Origin: Comamonadaceae bacterium UBA2334
Lineage (GTDB): Bacteria; Pseudomonadota; Gammaproteobacteria; Burkholderiales; Burkholderiaceae_C
Reading direction: 5' to 3'
NCBI GenBank assembly: GCA_002344885.1
Contig: DDUQ01000097.1
Location: 1-57,502 of the forward strand
Length of the DNA: 57,502 nucleotides
The notes beneath the pieces were generated by a model. It made no database searches and was not told where the DNA came from. It was given only the letters and a program-made list of their open reading frames with translations. Within the stretch, counting starts at the first letter, position 1. Each line of letters opens with the position of its first letter. Shown here in pieces: positions 42,267 through 50,721 of the stretch. Position numbers and translations under genes: made by a program.

Positions 42267-43082
42267 TCAATCCTTGAACACCGGCACCCGTTTCTCCATG
42301 TTGGCGGTCATGGCTTCCATCAGGTCTTCGCTTTGCAGCATGGCGGCGTTCCAGGTGGCGATGTAGTTCAGGCTGTCGGCCACGCTGTGGTCGCGGGCGT
42401 GGTTCAGCATTTCCTTGGTGCCACGAATAGACAGGGGTGACTTGGCTGCAATGTCGGCGGCCAGCGCGTGCACGCCAGCGTACAGCGCGTCTCGGCTGTC
42501 AAACACGCGGTTGACCAGGCCAATGTCTTTCGCCTCGGCGGCGTCAAACCTTCGGCCGGTGTAGGCCAGCTCGCGGGTGATGCCCTGCCCCACCAGCTTG
42601 GGCAGGCGTTGCAGGGTGCCGACGTCGGCCACCATGCCGATGTCGATTTCCTTGATGGTGAAGAACGCGTCGCTGCTGCAGTAGCGCATGTCGGCGCAGG
42701 TGATCAGGTCAATGCCCCCGCCGATGCAGCCGCCGTGAATGGCGGCCAGCACGGGCTTGCGGCAGCGCTCCAGGCTGGTGAGGGTGTCTTGCAGGTCCAG
42801 GATGAGGCGGCGCAGCTTTTCGCGCATGCGGCCTTCGCAGTCGTCGGCAATCTCCTGGCCCAGGCCCATCATCATGTTCAGGTCAATGCCCGACGTGAAG
42901 TATTTGCCCTCGGCCTGCAGCACGGCCACGCGGGCTTCAGGCGTGGCGTCCACCCAATCGAACGCCTGGCGGATCTCGTGCCACATGGCCAGGTTCATGG
43001 CGTTGGCTTTGTCGGGCCGGTTCAGGCGCACGGTGGCAATGTGCTGGTCCAGGCTGACGCTCAGGGTTTCAAACGTAGGCAT
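42267..43082 (-). CDS. Enoyl-CoA hydratase family, dienoyl-CoA isomerase type
   Basis: 271 aa from the ATG at 43082 with AAGGA about 10 bases upstream. Crotonase fold: GKYFTSGIDLN, AIHGGCIGGGIDLITCADMRY and DIGMVADVGTLQRLPKLVGQG. Residues Asp125, Glu145 and Asp153 have the spacing (20 and 8) of Asp176/Glu196/Asp204 in mammalian ECH1, delta3,5-delta2,4-dienoyl-CoA isomerase. Isomerising 3,5-dienoyl-CoA to 2,4-dienoyl-CoA feeds the reductase encoded upstream. The gap of 79 bases to that gene holds a degenerate dispersed repeat, and the two genes form one leftward operon. Confidence 0.9.
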   Translation of the reverse strand: MPTFETLSVSLDQHIATVRLNRPDKANAMNLAMWHEIRQAFDWVDATPEARVAVLQAEGKYFTSGIDLNMMMGLGQEIADDCEGRMREKLRRLILDLQDTLTSLERCRKPVLAAIHGGCIGGGIDLITCADMRYCSSDAFFTIKEIDIGMVADVGTLQRLPKLVGQGITRELAYTGRRFDAAEAKDIGLVNRVFDSRDALYAGVHALAADIAAKSPLSIRGTKEMLNHARDHSVADSLNYIATWNAAMLQSEDLMEAMTANMEKRVPVFKD

Positions 43083-43094
43083 CCGGGTTAATCC

Positions 43095-43157
43095 TTCAAG
43101 GTTTTTTGGCATCCACCGCTTGGTGGGTGCCGCATGGTTGCTATGTAAAAAAGCTTT
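43095..43157 (-). repeat. Degenerate dispersed AT-rich repeat, copy 5 (candidate)
   Basis: TTCAAGGTTTTTTGGCATCCACCGCTTGG then GCTATGTAAAAAAGC between the reductase and isomerase genes has the T-run, CC-CGCTTG core and GCTAT end of the other copies but with several changes. Accepted only as a decayed member. Confidence 0.35.
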
Positions 43158-43161
43158 CCGC

Positions 43162-45678
43162 TCACTGTGGTTTGGCCGCCTTCATCATCGCGATGTAGGG
43201 GGCCAGGCGGGTGGCCATTTCATCGCCCAGGGCCTGCAGGCCGCTCATGGGGCGCACCATGACTTCAAAGTCAACAATCTTGCCGTCTTCGTCGAAGCGG
43301 ATCTGGTCGATGCCTTTGAGCTCCTTGCCATTGACCTTGGCCGTGAACTCCAGGATGGCGCTCATGCCGTCTTCGCTGGTGTAGCTGCGGTGGTAAACAA
43401 AGTCTTCAAACACCTTCAGCACCGTGCCCAGAATGACATTCACCGCCTGCGCACCGGGGTACGGTGTGTGCGCCATGGGCGAGCGGAACACGGCCTTTTT
43501 GTGCAGGATGTCGGGCAGGTTGCTCAGGTCGCCTGCGGCCACCATGGCGTGCCAGGCCGCCAGGCTGGCTTGCACGGCGGGCGGTGCCTGGTGGGTGGCG
43601 CCGGGTGTGGCTTGCGCAGGGGCGGCAGCGGTGGGGTCCATGCGCAGGGCCAGTTCGGTGCCTTGCCAGATGGCGCGTTTGGCATCCAGCTCGGCAGCCT
43701 TGTCTGCCCCGCCAATCAGGTGCACGCGCACGCCCTGGGCTTCCAGCGCGGCCTGCAGTTCGCGGTTGGGGTCCTGGCCCGCGCAGACGATGACGTTGTC
43801 CACCGGCAGCGTCATGTCTTTGTCGCCCACGGTGATGTGCAGGCCTGCGTCGTCCACCTTGCGGTACTGCACGCCGGGGATCATCTCCACACCCTTGTTC
43901 TTCAGGCCGGTGCGGTGGATCCAGCCGGTGGTTTTGCCCAGGCCGTCGCCCACTTTGCTGGCCTTGCGCTGCAGCAGGTAGATTTTGCGGGGCACCTCGC
44001 CCAGATTGGCCGGTGCCAGGCCACCGCGGCTGGTGCCGGTGGTGTCCACCCCCCATTCGGCAAAGAAGCTGGCTTTGTCCAGGCTGGTGGAATGCCCGGC
44101 GTGCAACAGGTATTCGGACACATCGAACCCGATGCCACCCGCGCCGATCACCGCCACGGTTTTGCCAACCGGCTTTTTGTGGCGCAGCACGTCCAGGTAG
44201 CCCAGCACCTTGGGGTGGTGGATGCCTTCAATCTCAGGCAAACGCGGCGTGATACCGGTGGCCAGCACCACCTGCTTGAACCCGGCCTGTGCCAGCTCGT
44301 CAGCGCTGACGCGCTGGCCCAGTTTGACCGTCACGCCGGTCTGCTCCAGCCGACGGGCGAAGTAGCGCAGCGTTTCGTAAAACTCTTCCTTGCCGGGCAC
44401 CTGCTTGGCCACGTTGAACTGGCCACCAATTTCGCTGGCTGCGTCGTACAGCGTCACGTCCATGCCGCGCTGGGCGGCCTCGGTGGCAAAAGCCAGGCCT
44501 GCGGGGCCAGCGCCCACCACGGCCACGCGCGCTTGTTTGGCCGCTTCAGGCATGGGCAGCGGCACCAGAATGGTTTCGTGGCAGGCACGGGGGTTGACCA
44601 GGCACGAGGTGATCTTGCCGCCAAAGGTGTGGTCCAGGCAGGCCTGGTTGCAGCCGATGCAGGTATTGATGTCTTGCGAACGCCCTTGCGCCGCCTTGGC
44701 CACAAACTCGGGGTCGGCCAGGAAGGGTCGGGCCATGCTGACCATGTCGGCCTGACCGCTGGCCAGCACCTCTTCGGCCACCTCGGGCGTGTTGATGCGG
44801 TTGGTGGCCACCAGCGGAATGCCCACTTTGCCTTTGAGCTGCTGCGTGACCCACGCAAACGCGGCGCGCGGCACCTTGGTGGCTATTGTTGGAATGCGCG
44901 CCTCGTGCCAGCCAATGCCGGTGTTCAGAATGGTGACGCCTGCGGCTTCGAGTGCCTGGGCCAGTTGCACCACCTCTTCCTTCGTGGAGCCGCCCTCCAC
45001 CAGATCAAGCATGGACAGGCGGAAGATGATGATGAATTCGCGCCCCACCCGCTCACGCGTGCGGCGCACAATTTCGAGTGCAAAGCGGATGCGGTTGTCG
45101 TACGAGCCACCGTACTCGTCGTCGCGGTGGTTGGTTTGCGCGGCAATGAATTCGTTGATGAGGTAGCCCTCGGACCCCATGATTTCCACGCCGTCGTAGC
45201 CCGCGCTTTGCGCCAGTGCGGCGGCGTTGGCATAGTCCTCAACGGTCTGTTTCACCTCTTCGGTGGTCAGCGCATGGGGGCGGTAGGGGCTGATGGGGGC
45301 CTTCAGCGCGCTGGGGGCCACCAGGTCGGGGTGGTAAGCGTAGCGGCCAAAGTGCAGGATTTGCATGCAGATTTTGCCGCCCGCCTCGTGCACGGCCTGG
45401 GTCACCACCTTGTGCTTGTCGGCCTCGTGCTGGCTGGTCATGGCCGCGCCGCCGGGCATGGGCCGGGCGCGGTCGTTGGGGGCAATGCCACCGGTCACGA
45501 TCAGGCCCACGCCCCCCCGTGCACGCTCGGCATAGAACGCGGCCATGCGCTCGAAGCCCTTGGGCGCTTCTTCCAGGCCCACGTGCATGGAGCCCATGAG
45601 CACGCGGTTTTTCAGCGTGGTGAAGCCCAGGTCAAGCGGGGCAAGCATGTGGGGAAATGGCGTGGCAACAGCGGACAT
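43162..45678 (-). CDS. fadH: 2,4-dienoyl-CoA reductase fused to an NTF2-like domain
   Basis: 838 aa from the ATG at 45678 (AAAGGAG 7 bases upstream), against about 670 for E. coli FadH. Residues 1-370 are the OYE-type TIM barrel binding FMN, with Tyr (GSEGYLINEF) and His (IGWHEARIPTI) at the active site. The [4Fe-4S] motif CIGCNQAC...C is intact, and the FAD/NADPH domains carry GAGPAGLAF and GAGGIGFD. After about 690 a Pro/Ala linker leads into an extra domain of about 130 residues (LAAWHAMVAAGDLSNLP, AVFRSPMAHTPYPG, VMVRPMSGLQALGDEM) of the NTF2/SnoaL type. The enzyme reduces 2,4-dienoyl-CoA in beta-oxidation of unsaturated fatty acids. The tail's role is unknown. Confidence 0.94.
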   Translation of the reverse strand: MSAVATPFPHMLAPLDLGFTTLKNRVLMGSMHVGLEEAPKGFERMAAFYAERARGGVGLIVTGGIAPNDRARPMPGGAAMTSQHEADKHKVVTQAVHEAGGKICMQILHFGRYAYHPDLVAPSALKAPISPYRPHALTTEEVKQTVEDYANAAALAQSAGYDGVEIMGSEGYLINEFIAAQTNHRDDEYGGSYDNRIRFALEIVRRTRERVGREFIIIFRLSMLDLVEGGSTKEEVVQLAQALEAAGVTILNTGIGWHEARIPTIATKVPRAAFAWVTQQLKGKVGIPLVATNRINTPEVAEEVLASGQADMVSMARPFLADPEFVAKAAQGRSQDINTCIGCNQACLDHTFGGKITSCLVNPRACHETILVPLPMPEAAKQARVAVVGAGPAGLAFATEAAQRGMDVTLYDAASEIGGQFNVAKQVPGKEEFYETLRYFARRLEQTGVTVKLGQRVSADELAQAGFKQVVLATGITPRLPEIEGIHHPKVLGYLDVLRHKKPVGKTVAVIGAGGIGFDVSEYLLHAGHSTSLDKASFFAEWGVDTTGTSRGGLAPANLGEVPRKIYLLQRKASKVGDGLGKTTGWIHRTGLKNKGVEMIPGVQYRKVDDAGLHITVGDKDMTLPVDNVIVCAGQDPNRELQAALEAQGVRVHLIGGADKAAELDAKRAIWQGTELALRMDPTAAAPAQATPGATHQAPPAVQASLAAWHAMVAAGDLSNLPDILHKKAVFRSPMAHTPYPGAQAVNVILGTVLKVFEDFVYHRSYTSEDGMSAILEFTAKVNGKELKGIDQIRFDEDGKIVDFEVMVRPMSGLQALGDEMATRLAPYIAMMKAAKPQ

Positions 45679-45725
45679 GGCGGCTCCTTTTATGCAAAGT
45701 GTCTGGCGTGGGGTGCTGGCGCATG

Positions 45726-45783
45726 ATGCAACCAGTTGCACAAAAGTGTACGACCGTTCGTTTTTTATTGCAACTGGTTGCAT
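45726..45783. promoter_or_regulatory. Paired PadR operator and fadH promoter
   Basis: ATGCAACCAGTTGCA (45726-45740) and its exact reverse complement TGCAACTGGTTGCAT (45769-45783) form a perfect 15-bp inverted repeat, centres 43 bp apart (about four helical turns). Each half is itself near-palindromic, fitting two dimer sites of the divergent PadR regulator. On the minus strand a fadH promoter reads TTGCAA (-35, inside the right half) with a 17-base spacer and TACACT (-10, 45745-45750). Occupancy would block both -35 and the start region. Confidence 0.8.
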
Positions 45784-45813
45784 AGTGGGATTTACCCGGC
45801 TAGACTGCACCGC

Positions 45814-46353
45814 ATGTCGCTGCCGCACGCTGTCCTCACGTCTTTGCTGGAAAAGTCCACCTCGGGCTACGACCTGGCGCGCCGGTTTGACAAGTCCATC
45901 GGCTACTTCTGGCACGCCACGCACCAGCAGATCTACCGCGAACTGGCGCGCATGGAGGCCGCGGGCTGGATCGAGGCCTATGTGCCGCCCGATGCCGGCA
46001 ACACCCGCAAAAAGCACTACCGCGTGCTGCCGGCTGGCCGTGTGGAACTGGCGCGCTGGGCACAGGACAGCGCCGACCCCATGGATCTGCGCGACGCCTT
46101 CACCGTGAAGCTGCGTGCCGATGCCGTACTGGGCGAGGTGGACCTGGTGCCCGAGTTGCAGCGCCACCTGGCGCTGCATGAAGAACGCCTGGCGCAGTAC
46201 CGGCGCTTCGAGGCGCGCGACTTCCCGCCCGGCAAACCCCTGACACGCGGCCAGGCCATCCAGCACATGATCCTGAAAAAAGGCATGCTGTACGAGCAGG
46301 GGGAAATTGCCTGGGGGCGGGAAATGGTGGCGCTGCTGTCCCAGCCCGCCTGA
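45814..46353 (+). CDS. PadR-family transcriptional regulator
   Basis: 179 aa from the ATG at 45814. The winged helix covers SLPHAVLTSLLEKSTSGYDLARRFDKSIGYFWHATHQQIYRELARMEAAGWIEAYV, the standard PadR/AphA fold, and a C-terminal helical dimerisation segment follows (ELQRHLALHEERLAQYRRFEARDF). It is divergent from fadH with the paired operator between them. PadR-type repressors bind long palindromes and release them on ligand binding; a fatty acyl-CoA inducer is plausible but inferred from context. Confidence 0.92.
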   Translation: MSLPHAVLTSLLEKSTSGYDLARRFDKSIGYFWHATHQQIYRELARMEAAGWIEAYVPPDAGNTRKKHYRVLPAGRVELARWAQDSADPMDLRDAFTVKLRADAVLGEVDLVPELQRHLALHEERLAQYRRFEARDFPPGKPLTRGQAIQHMILKKGMLYEQGEIAWGREMVALLSQPA

Positions 46354-46436
46354 TACCAGCCCGATACCTGCCTGGCCGCCCTTGGCCACCACCTGCCCAC
46401 GTTTGGGCAGTCTGGCCAATCAGGCCGAGATGGGGG

Positions 46437-46775
46437 TCACACTGGCAGCCAGCGCCACCAGAACGGTTTGGCGGCTGGCTCGACGGCCCCGCGCTGGCGC
46501 AGCCGCTCCATCATGCCCCGGTGGCCATGCAACCTAGCGGCCTGCAGCGGCGTGAGGTTGTCCATTTCAGACATCAGGTTGGCATCGGCCCCGTTGTCCA
46601 GCAAACAGCACGCGACGTCGAGGTGCCCCTCGACCACACTGGCCACCAGCGGTGTGCGCAAGATTTCGGGGTGCTGGTAATTCGGGTTCACACCTTCTGC
46701 CAGGTGGTACTGCACCAGGGCCAGGTTACCGTCTTCCGCCGCCTGGTACAGGCTCTTCCAATCTCCAGCCGACAT
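46437..46775 (-). CDS. Small ankyrin-repeat protein
   Basis: 112 aa from the ATG at 46775 (46781 and 46790 are alternatives). Three ankyrin-like repeats: WKSLYQAAEDGNLALVQYHLAEG, PLVASVVEGHLDVACCLLDNGADAN, and TPLQAARLHGHRGMMERLRQRGA. No signal peptide or membrane segment. Ankyrin repeats mediate protein-protein contacts; partner unknown. It faces the PadR gene tail-to-tail and lies back-to-back with the histidine kinase gene. Confidence 0.85.
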   Translation of the reverse strand: MSAGDWKSLYQAAEDGNLALVQYHLAEGVNPNYQHPEILRTPLVASVVEGHLDVACCLLDNGADANLMSEMDNLTPLQAARLHGHRGMMERLRQRGAVEPAAKPFWWRWLPV

Positions 46776-46964
46776 GGGCATCCTTTCCAACGCTGCTCAA
46801 CCCAACTCAACACTTTGCCACGCACCATCCGCCGTGAAAAGCCGCATGATTTCACACGCCTGTGCGCAGGACCGTGAGGATTAACCCGCGTGCCAGCCCC
46901 TGGTTTGTCCACTACAGTGGTGTGCATACAGGCCATTCCTGCACAACACGCACACATCCGGCCC

Positions 46965-48872
46965 ATGGACAACTCCACCGCCCCGGCTCTGGCTGCCAAT
47001 TCTTCCGGCTCGGTCACCCTGAACACAGCCACCGTGCGGCGCTTCATCGGGCTGATTGCCTTGTTCGTTGCCGTGTTGTGGGTGTCGGGCCAACTGACAG
47101 GCCATGCATCCGACGCGGGCGGCCGTGCGGCGCTGAGCGCATTCGTCCTGACCGCCCTGGCCGCGGCATATGCCTATGCCCCCCGCAACCCAGGCCATGC
47201 CATGGGTGCGGTGGCCATTTTCATGTGGCTGACCACCGCTGCCAACATGTGGGTGTTTTCAGGTGTGTACGCCAGTGGCATGGTGTTTTTTACCCTGGTC
47301 ATCTCCATGACGGGCTGGGTACTGGGCAAGCGATGGTTGATCCGGATGGTGGCCGCCAGCGCCCTGTGGATAGCCTGGATGGCCGTGGCACAGGTTCAAG
47401 GGTGGCACCAGCCAGCGCCCCTGCCCCCGCCCTTGCATGCCGCCGCCAACTGGATCGGGTCGCTGGTGGCCATCGGATTTTTCATCGCGGAAGGTCGGCG
47501 TGTGCTGTGGGGCTTGGGCGACCAGGCCCGCAGACTGGCCAGCCAGCTGCAGCAGCAACTGGACACGACGCAGATCCAGCATGACGAACTGCACGGACTG
47601 ATGGAGTCGATGCCCGCCGCCGTGGCCGCCTTCGACGCCAACTGGCGCCTGCTGCGCTGCAACCGGCGCTACAAGGAGTTTTTTGCCCCGCAAGCGGGTG
47701 ACCTGACGGGCAAACGCTTCAAGGACTTTGCGGCGCCCGAGCTGGCTGCACAGGTGGGTGGCATCAGGGACGCCCTGCAGCGAGGCGACACGCACGTATC
47801 ACGCATGCACTACCGGCCCGCACCCGATGCCCCGGTGCGCTGGCTGGAGTTGCAGTCGGTGCCGCAGATGCGCCATGGCAAGCTGGTGCAAAGCGTGGTG
47901 ACGACCGTGGACATCACCCACACTGTGCAAGCCGAAGAGCAACTGGCCATGCGCAACCGGGCGCTGCATGCGCAGGTGACCACGCAGACGCAAGCGCTCG
48001 ATGCCACCCAACGCGAGTTGCAGCTCACGCAGGAGACCTTGCTCAATGCCGAGGCCAAAGCCGCCATCGCCACGCTGGTGGCCAGCGTCTCGCACGAACT
48101 GAACACCCCCATCGGCAACAGCGCGCTGGTGGCCTCGGCCCTGGCCAGCTCGGCCCGGGCGCTGCGCGAGGATGTGGTGCAGGGCACGCTGCGGCGCTCG
48201 ACGCTGGAAGCCCAGACGGCTTCGATGCTGGACGCCGTGGCCCTGCTGGAGCGCAACCTGCAGCGTGTGCAGGTGCTGATGGGCCAGTTCAAACAGGTGT
48301 CGGCCGACCAGGCCAGCGAGGTGCGGCGCAGGTTCGACCTGGCGGGGGTGGTGAAAGACACAGTGGATGCGATGCGCCCCTCGCTTCGCACCCAGCCACA
48401 TGCCGTGGTGTTGCACCTGCAGCCGGGCCTGGTGATGAACAGCTACCCCGGCGCTGTCGGGCAGATCGTCATCAACCTCATCAACAACGCCTACCTGCAC
48501 GCGTTTGTGCCGGACACCATCGGCACGGTGGATGTGACCACACGGGGGGTGGAGGGGAGCGTCGTGATCGAGGTGCGCGACAACGGCGCAGGCATGAGCG
48601 ATGAGGTGCGCGAACGCCTGTTCGAGCCGTTCTTCAGCACCCGCATCGGATCGGGCGGCACGGGCCTGGGGCTGAGCATCGTGCAGCACCTGGCCGTCAA
48701 GACCCTGAATGGCAGCATCCGAGTGAGTTCATCCCCCGGCATGGGCACCACCTTTGAAGTGACACTGCCCCTGGAAGCCGACGAACCCGCACCAGCCAGC
48801 GCGGCAAGCAGCGGCAGCGGCAGCGGCAGCGGCAGCGGCCAGCATGAAGGAAAAATCGGCCCCAGCGCTTGA
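46965..48872 (+). CDS. Orphan membrane histidine kinase with PAS domain
   Basis: 635 aa. Five hydrophobic segments (about 22-180), a coiled coil, a PAS domain (about 205-315), a second coiled coil, HisKA-like with His377 (SVSHELNTPIGN, the variant with Asn for Arg-Thr-Pro spacing), and HATPase (NLINNAYLHAF, GAGMSDEVRERLFEPFFSTR, GGTGLGLSIVQHL). No receiver domain and no response regulator adjacent, so the partner is elsewhere. The C-terminal tail is an imperfect Gly-Ser run from GGCAGC hexamers (about 48810-48840), and its last codons and stop are provided by a dispersed repeat. Confidence 0.9.
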   Translation: MDNSTAPALAANSSGSVTLNTATVRRFIGLIALFVAVLWVSGQLTGHASDAGGRAALSAFVLTALAAAYAYAPRNPGHAMGAVAIFMWLTTAANMWVFSGVYASGMVFFTLVISMTGWVLGKRWLIRMVAASALWIAWMAVAQVQGWHQPAPLPPPLHAAANWIGSLVAIGFFIAEGRRVLWGLGDQARRLASQLQQQLDTTQIQHDELHGLMESMPAAVAAFDANWRLLRCNRRYKEFFAPQAGDLTGKRFKDFAAPELAAQVGGIRDALQRGDTHVSRMHYRPAPDAPVRWLELQSVPQMRHGKLVQSVVTTVDITHTVQAEEQLAMRNRALHAQVTTQTQALDATQRELQLTQETLLNAEAKAAIATLVASVSHELNTPIGNSALVASALASSARALREDVVQGTLRRSTLEAQTASMLDAVALLERNLQRVQVLMGQFKQVSADQASEVRRRFDLAGVVKDTVDAMRPSLRTQPHAVVLHLQPGLVMNSYPGAVGQIVINLINNAYLHAFVPDTIGTVDVTTRGVEGSVVIEVRDNGAGMSDEVRERLFEPFFSTRIGSGGTGLGLSIVQHLAVKTLNGSIRVSSSPGMGTTFEVTLPLEADEPAPASAASSGSGSGSGSGQHEGKIGPSA

Positions 48873-48948
48873 TCAGCAAGGCATCATTGCTATATTTTTA
48901 TTTAAATAGCAAACATATCAACACTCACAAGCGCTGGAGCCATTTTTT
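48850..48948. repeat. Head-to-head pair of dispersed AT-rich repeats (copies 3 and 4)
   Basis: Left copy, plus orientation: AAATCGGCCCCAGCGCTTGATCAGC then ATTGCTAT (48851-48893). Right copy, minus orientation: read on the other strand TGGCTCCAGCGCTTGTGAG then GTTTGCTAT (48902-48945). They meet at an A/T centre (TTTTTATTTAAATAGC). The left copy supplies the final Pro-Ser-Ala codons and stop of the histidine kinase. The hairpin-forming pair could act as a terminator or processing signal between the kinase and the hydrolase. Confidence 0.65.
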
Positions 48949-48958
48949 GCCGCAGAAA

Positions 48959-50023
48959 ATGACCCATCTCCCCGCCCATCTCCCCGCCCGCATCACCGCC
49001 CGCATCACCGCCCGCCTTGCCACCAGACGGCTGCTGGCCGGCCTGATGCTCAGTGGCCTGTGCAGCGGCATGGCCACCGCTGGGCCTGAGGACGCATGCT
49101 CGTACAGCGCCCAATTGCAAGGCGTGACCTGCGTGGTGCTGTCAGCCGGGCAGGTTGTGCACGAGCGCTACCGCCACCCCGCCGACGCGACCACCACTTG
49201 GCGGTTGGCGTCGGGTACCAAGTCGTTTTCCGGCATTGCCGCTGCGGCGGCGGTGCAAGACCAACTGCTGAACCTGGACGACAAGGTGTCCGACACCCTC
49301 ACCGAATGGCGTGGGGACAGCCGCCGCACCATCACCATCCGCCAGTTGCTGAACCTCACCAGCGGGCTCGACACCCCGGCACCCGGCGCAGGCCGTCGCC
49401 CCTCACCCGCCGAAGCCGTGGGCACCCCGTTGGCCCACCCGCCGGGCACCCGGTTTGCATACGGACAGGTGCCGTTTCAGGTGTTTGCCGAACTGATGGC
49501 GCGCAAACTGCGCGGCGAACGGTACGACGCCTACCTGAACCGCCGGGTGCTGCAGCCCCTGGGCATCCGCCTGACCTTCCCACGCGGGTTGCCTGGCAGC
49601 CCCGCCGAGCCCGACTGGGGCGGTGGCGGCGCGATGACGGCCCGCGACTGGGCGCAGTTTGGCGACTGGGTGCGAAGCGGCGGCGTCTGGCAAGGCCACT
49701 TGCTGGTCGATGCCCATGCGTTGGCAGAGAACTTCCGGGGGTCCGAGGTGCACCCCGGCTACGGCCTGACCTGGTGGCTGCACCCCCCCGGCCACGCCGC
49801 CACACCGCCTGACAGGGTCTCCCGCCTGGCCACCGACCTGTATCAGCCAGCCACCGGCGCACTGGCTGGGGTACGGGTGTGGATGGCGGCCGGCCTGGGC
49901 AAGCAGCGCCTGTACATCCTGCCAGACCACGGTCTGGTGGCCGTGCGTCAGACCGACCGGCTGTGGGATGGCGAGCAATCGGGCTACAGCGACGCGGTGT
50001 TCCTGCAGCGGCTGCTCCAGTGA
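48959..50023 (+). CDS. Secreted beta-lactamase-like serine hydrolase
   Basis: 354 aa from the ATG at 48959. The N terminus has an arginine-rich repeated segment (PARITARITARLATRR), then a Sec signal (LLAGLMLSGLCSGMATAG). Ser85-x-x-Lys88 in SGTKSFSG is the nucleophile motif of class C beta-lactamases and esterases. The family's second motif Y-x-N is replaced by YGQ (FAYGQVPFQVFAELM). The third (HTG/KTG type) is not obvious. Related to class C beta-lactamase-fold esterases/transpeptidases; substrate cannot be assigned. Expressed after the repeat pair, direction same as the histidine kinase. Confidence 0.85.
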   Translation: MTHLPAHLPARITARITARLATRRLLAGLMLSGLCSGMATAGPEDACSYSAQLQGVTCVVLSAGQVVHERYRHPADATTTWRLASGTKSFSGIAAAAAVQDQLLNLDDKVSDTLTEWRGDSRRTITIRQLLNLTSGLDTPAPGAGRRPSPAEAVGTPLAHPPGTRFAYGQVPFQVFAELMARKLRGERYDAYLNRRVLQPLGIRLTFPRGLPGSPAEPDWGGGGAMTARDWAQFGDWVRSGGVWQGHLLVDAHALAENFRGSEVHPGYGLTWWLHPPGHAATPPDRVSRLATDLYQPATGALAGVRVWMAAGLGKQRLYILPDHGLVAVRQTDRLWDGEQSGYSDAVFLQRLLQ

Positions 50024-50083
50024 CGGGCACAATGGCACGACCGCCAACCAACCGGTTGGGCCACACTGCAAGGAGCGCGACAC

Positions 50084-50428
50084 ATGGGCTGGTTTTCCAA
50101 AAGCACCGACGGTTTTTTCCTGTCCACCACCACGCCACCGGGCGTTTCCATCGACCAGTACGTGGGCGTGGTCAATGGCGAAGCCATCATCGGTGCCAAC
50201 ATCTTCCGCGACATGTTCTCATCGGTGCGTGACGTGGTGGGTGGCCGCGCAGGCGGCTACGAACGCGCCCTGGCCGGCGCGCGCGATGCAGCGATGGAGG
50301 ACATGATCGACGCAGCCAAAGAGCTGGGCGCCAACGGAGTGATCGGCATCGACTTCGACTACGAGGTGCTGGGCGAAACCAACGGCATGATGATGGTGGC
50401 CGTGAGCGGCACCGCCATCAGACGTTGA
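50084..50428 (+). CDS. YbjQ-family (UPF0145) heavy-metal-binding-domain protein
   Basis: 114 aa with AAGGAG about 10 bases before the ATG at 50084. Family motifs: YVGVVNGEAIIGANIFRDMF, GRAGGYERALAGARDAAMEDMIDAAKELGANGVIGIDFDYEV. YbjQ proteins form small ring-shaped pentamers of unknown function. It lies 60 bases after the serine hydrolase gene and may be co-transcribed with it. Confidence 0.92.
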   Translation: MGWFSKSTDGFFLSTTTPPGVSIDQYVGVVNGEAIIGANIFRDMFSSVRDVVGGRAGGYERALAGARDAAMEDMIDAAKELGANGVIGIDFDYEVLGETNGMMMVAVSGTAIRR

Positions 50429-50606
50429 TGGCCAGACCTGGATGCCAACCGGTGGTACGTCGCCAGACACGCGGCGACATGCCCCAGTCCCTTCACCTGC
50501 GATTTCAATTTCTGCGCCAGTGCGTCATTGCCCGCTTCTGCCGAAATTGATGACGTTGAAACCGACGTGGGTGTGATGGTCTGCACGGGCTGAACAATGT
50601 TTCAAC

Positions 50607-50700
50607 CCCTGTGTCAGCAGACACACAGGGACGGTAGTGGACAATATAGGGTTTGCCAGCAGGTGCAGGTGGGCTGGCAAACGGTACGTTCGTTCACCTG
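50607..50700 (+). promoter_or_regulatory. Structured leader upstream of aspartate kinase
   Basis: Two hairpins precede the aspartate kinase start at 50722. The first: CCCTGTGT (50607-50614) and ACACAGGG (50623-50630), 8-nt loop. The second: GTTTGCCAGC (50651-50660) and GCTGGCAAAC (50673-50682), perfect 10-bp stem with the 12-nt loop AGGTGCAGGTGG. The loop side CAGGTG (50660-50665) is complementary to CACCTG (50695-50700), so an RNA pseudoknot ending 21 bases before the start codon is possible. I do not recognise it as a named riboswitch. Confidence 0.5.
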
Positions 50701-50721
50701 TGCGTTCAACCTTGCTGGTCT

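Noticed and set aside
42739..45726. A very long open frame on the plus strand opposite fadH (about 995 codons)
   Set aside because: It is the reverse-complement shadow of the fadH and isomerase genes, with no recognisable domain; the minus-strand protein is fully conserved.
50359..50586. A 75-codon minus-strand frame with a plausible N terminus, upstream of aspartate kinase
   Set aside because: The second half overlaps the YbjQ gene, there is no ribosome binding site, and I recognise no family; left out as unsupported.
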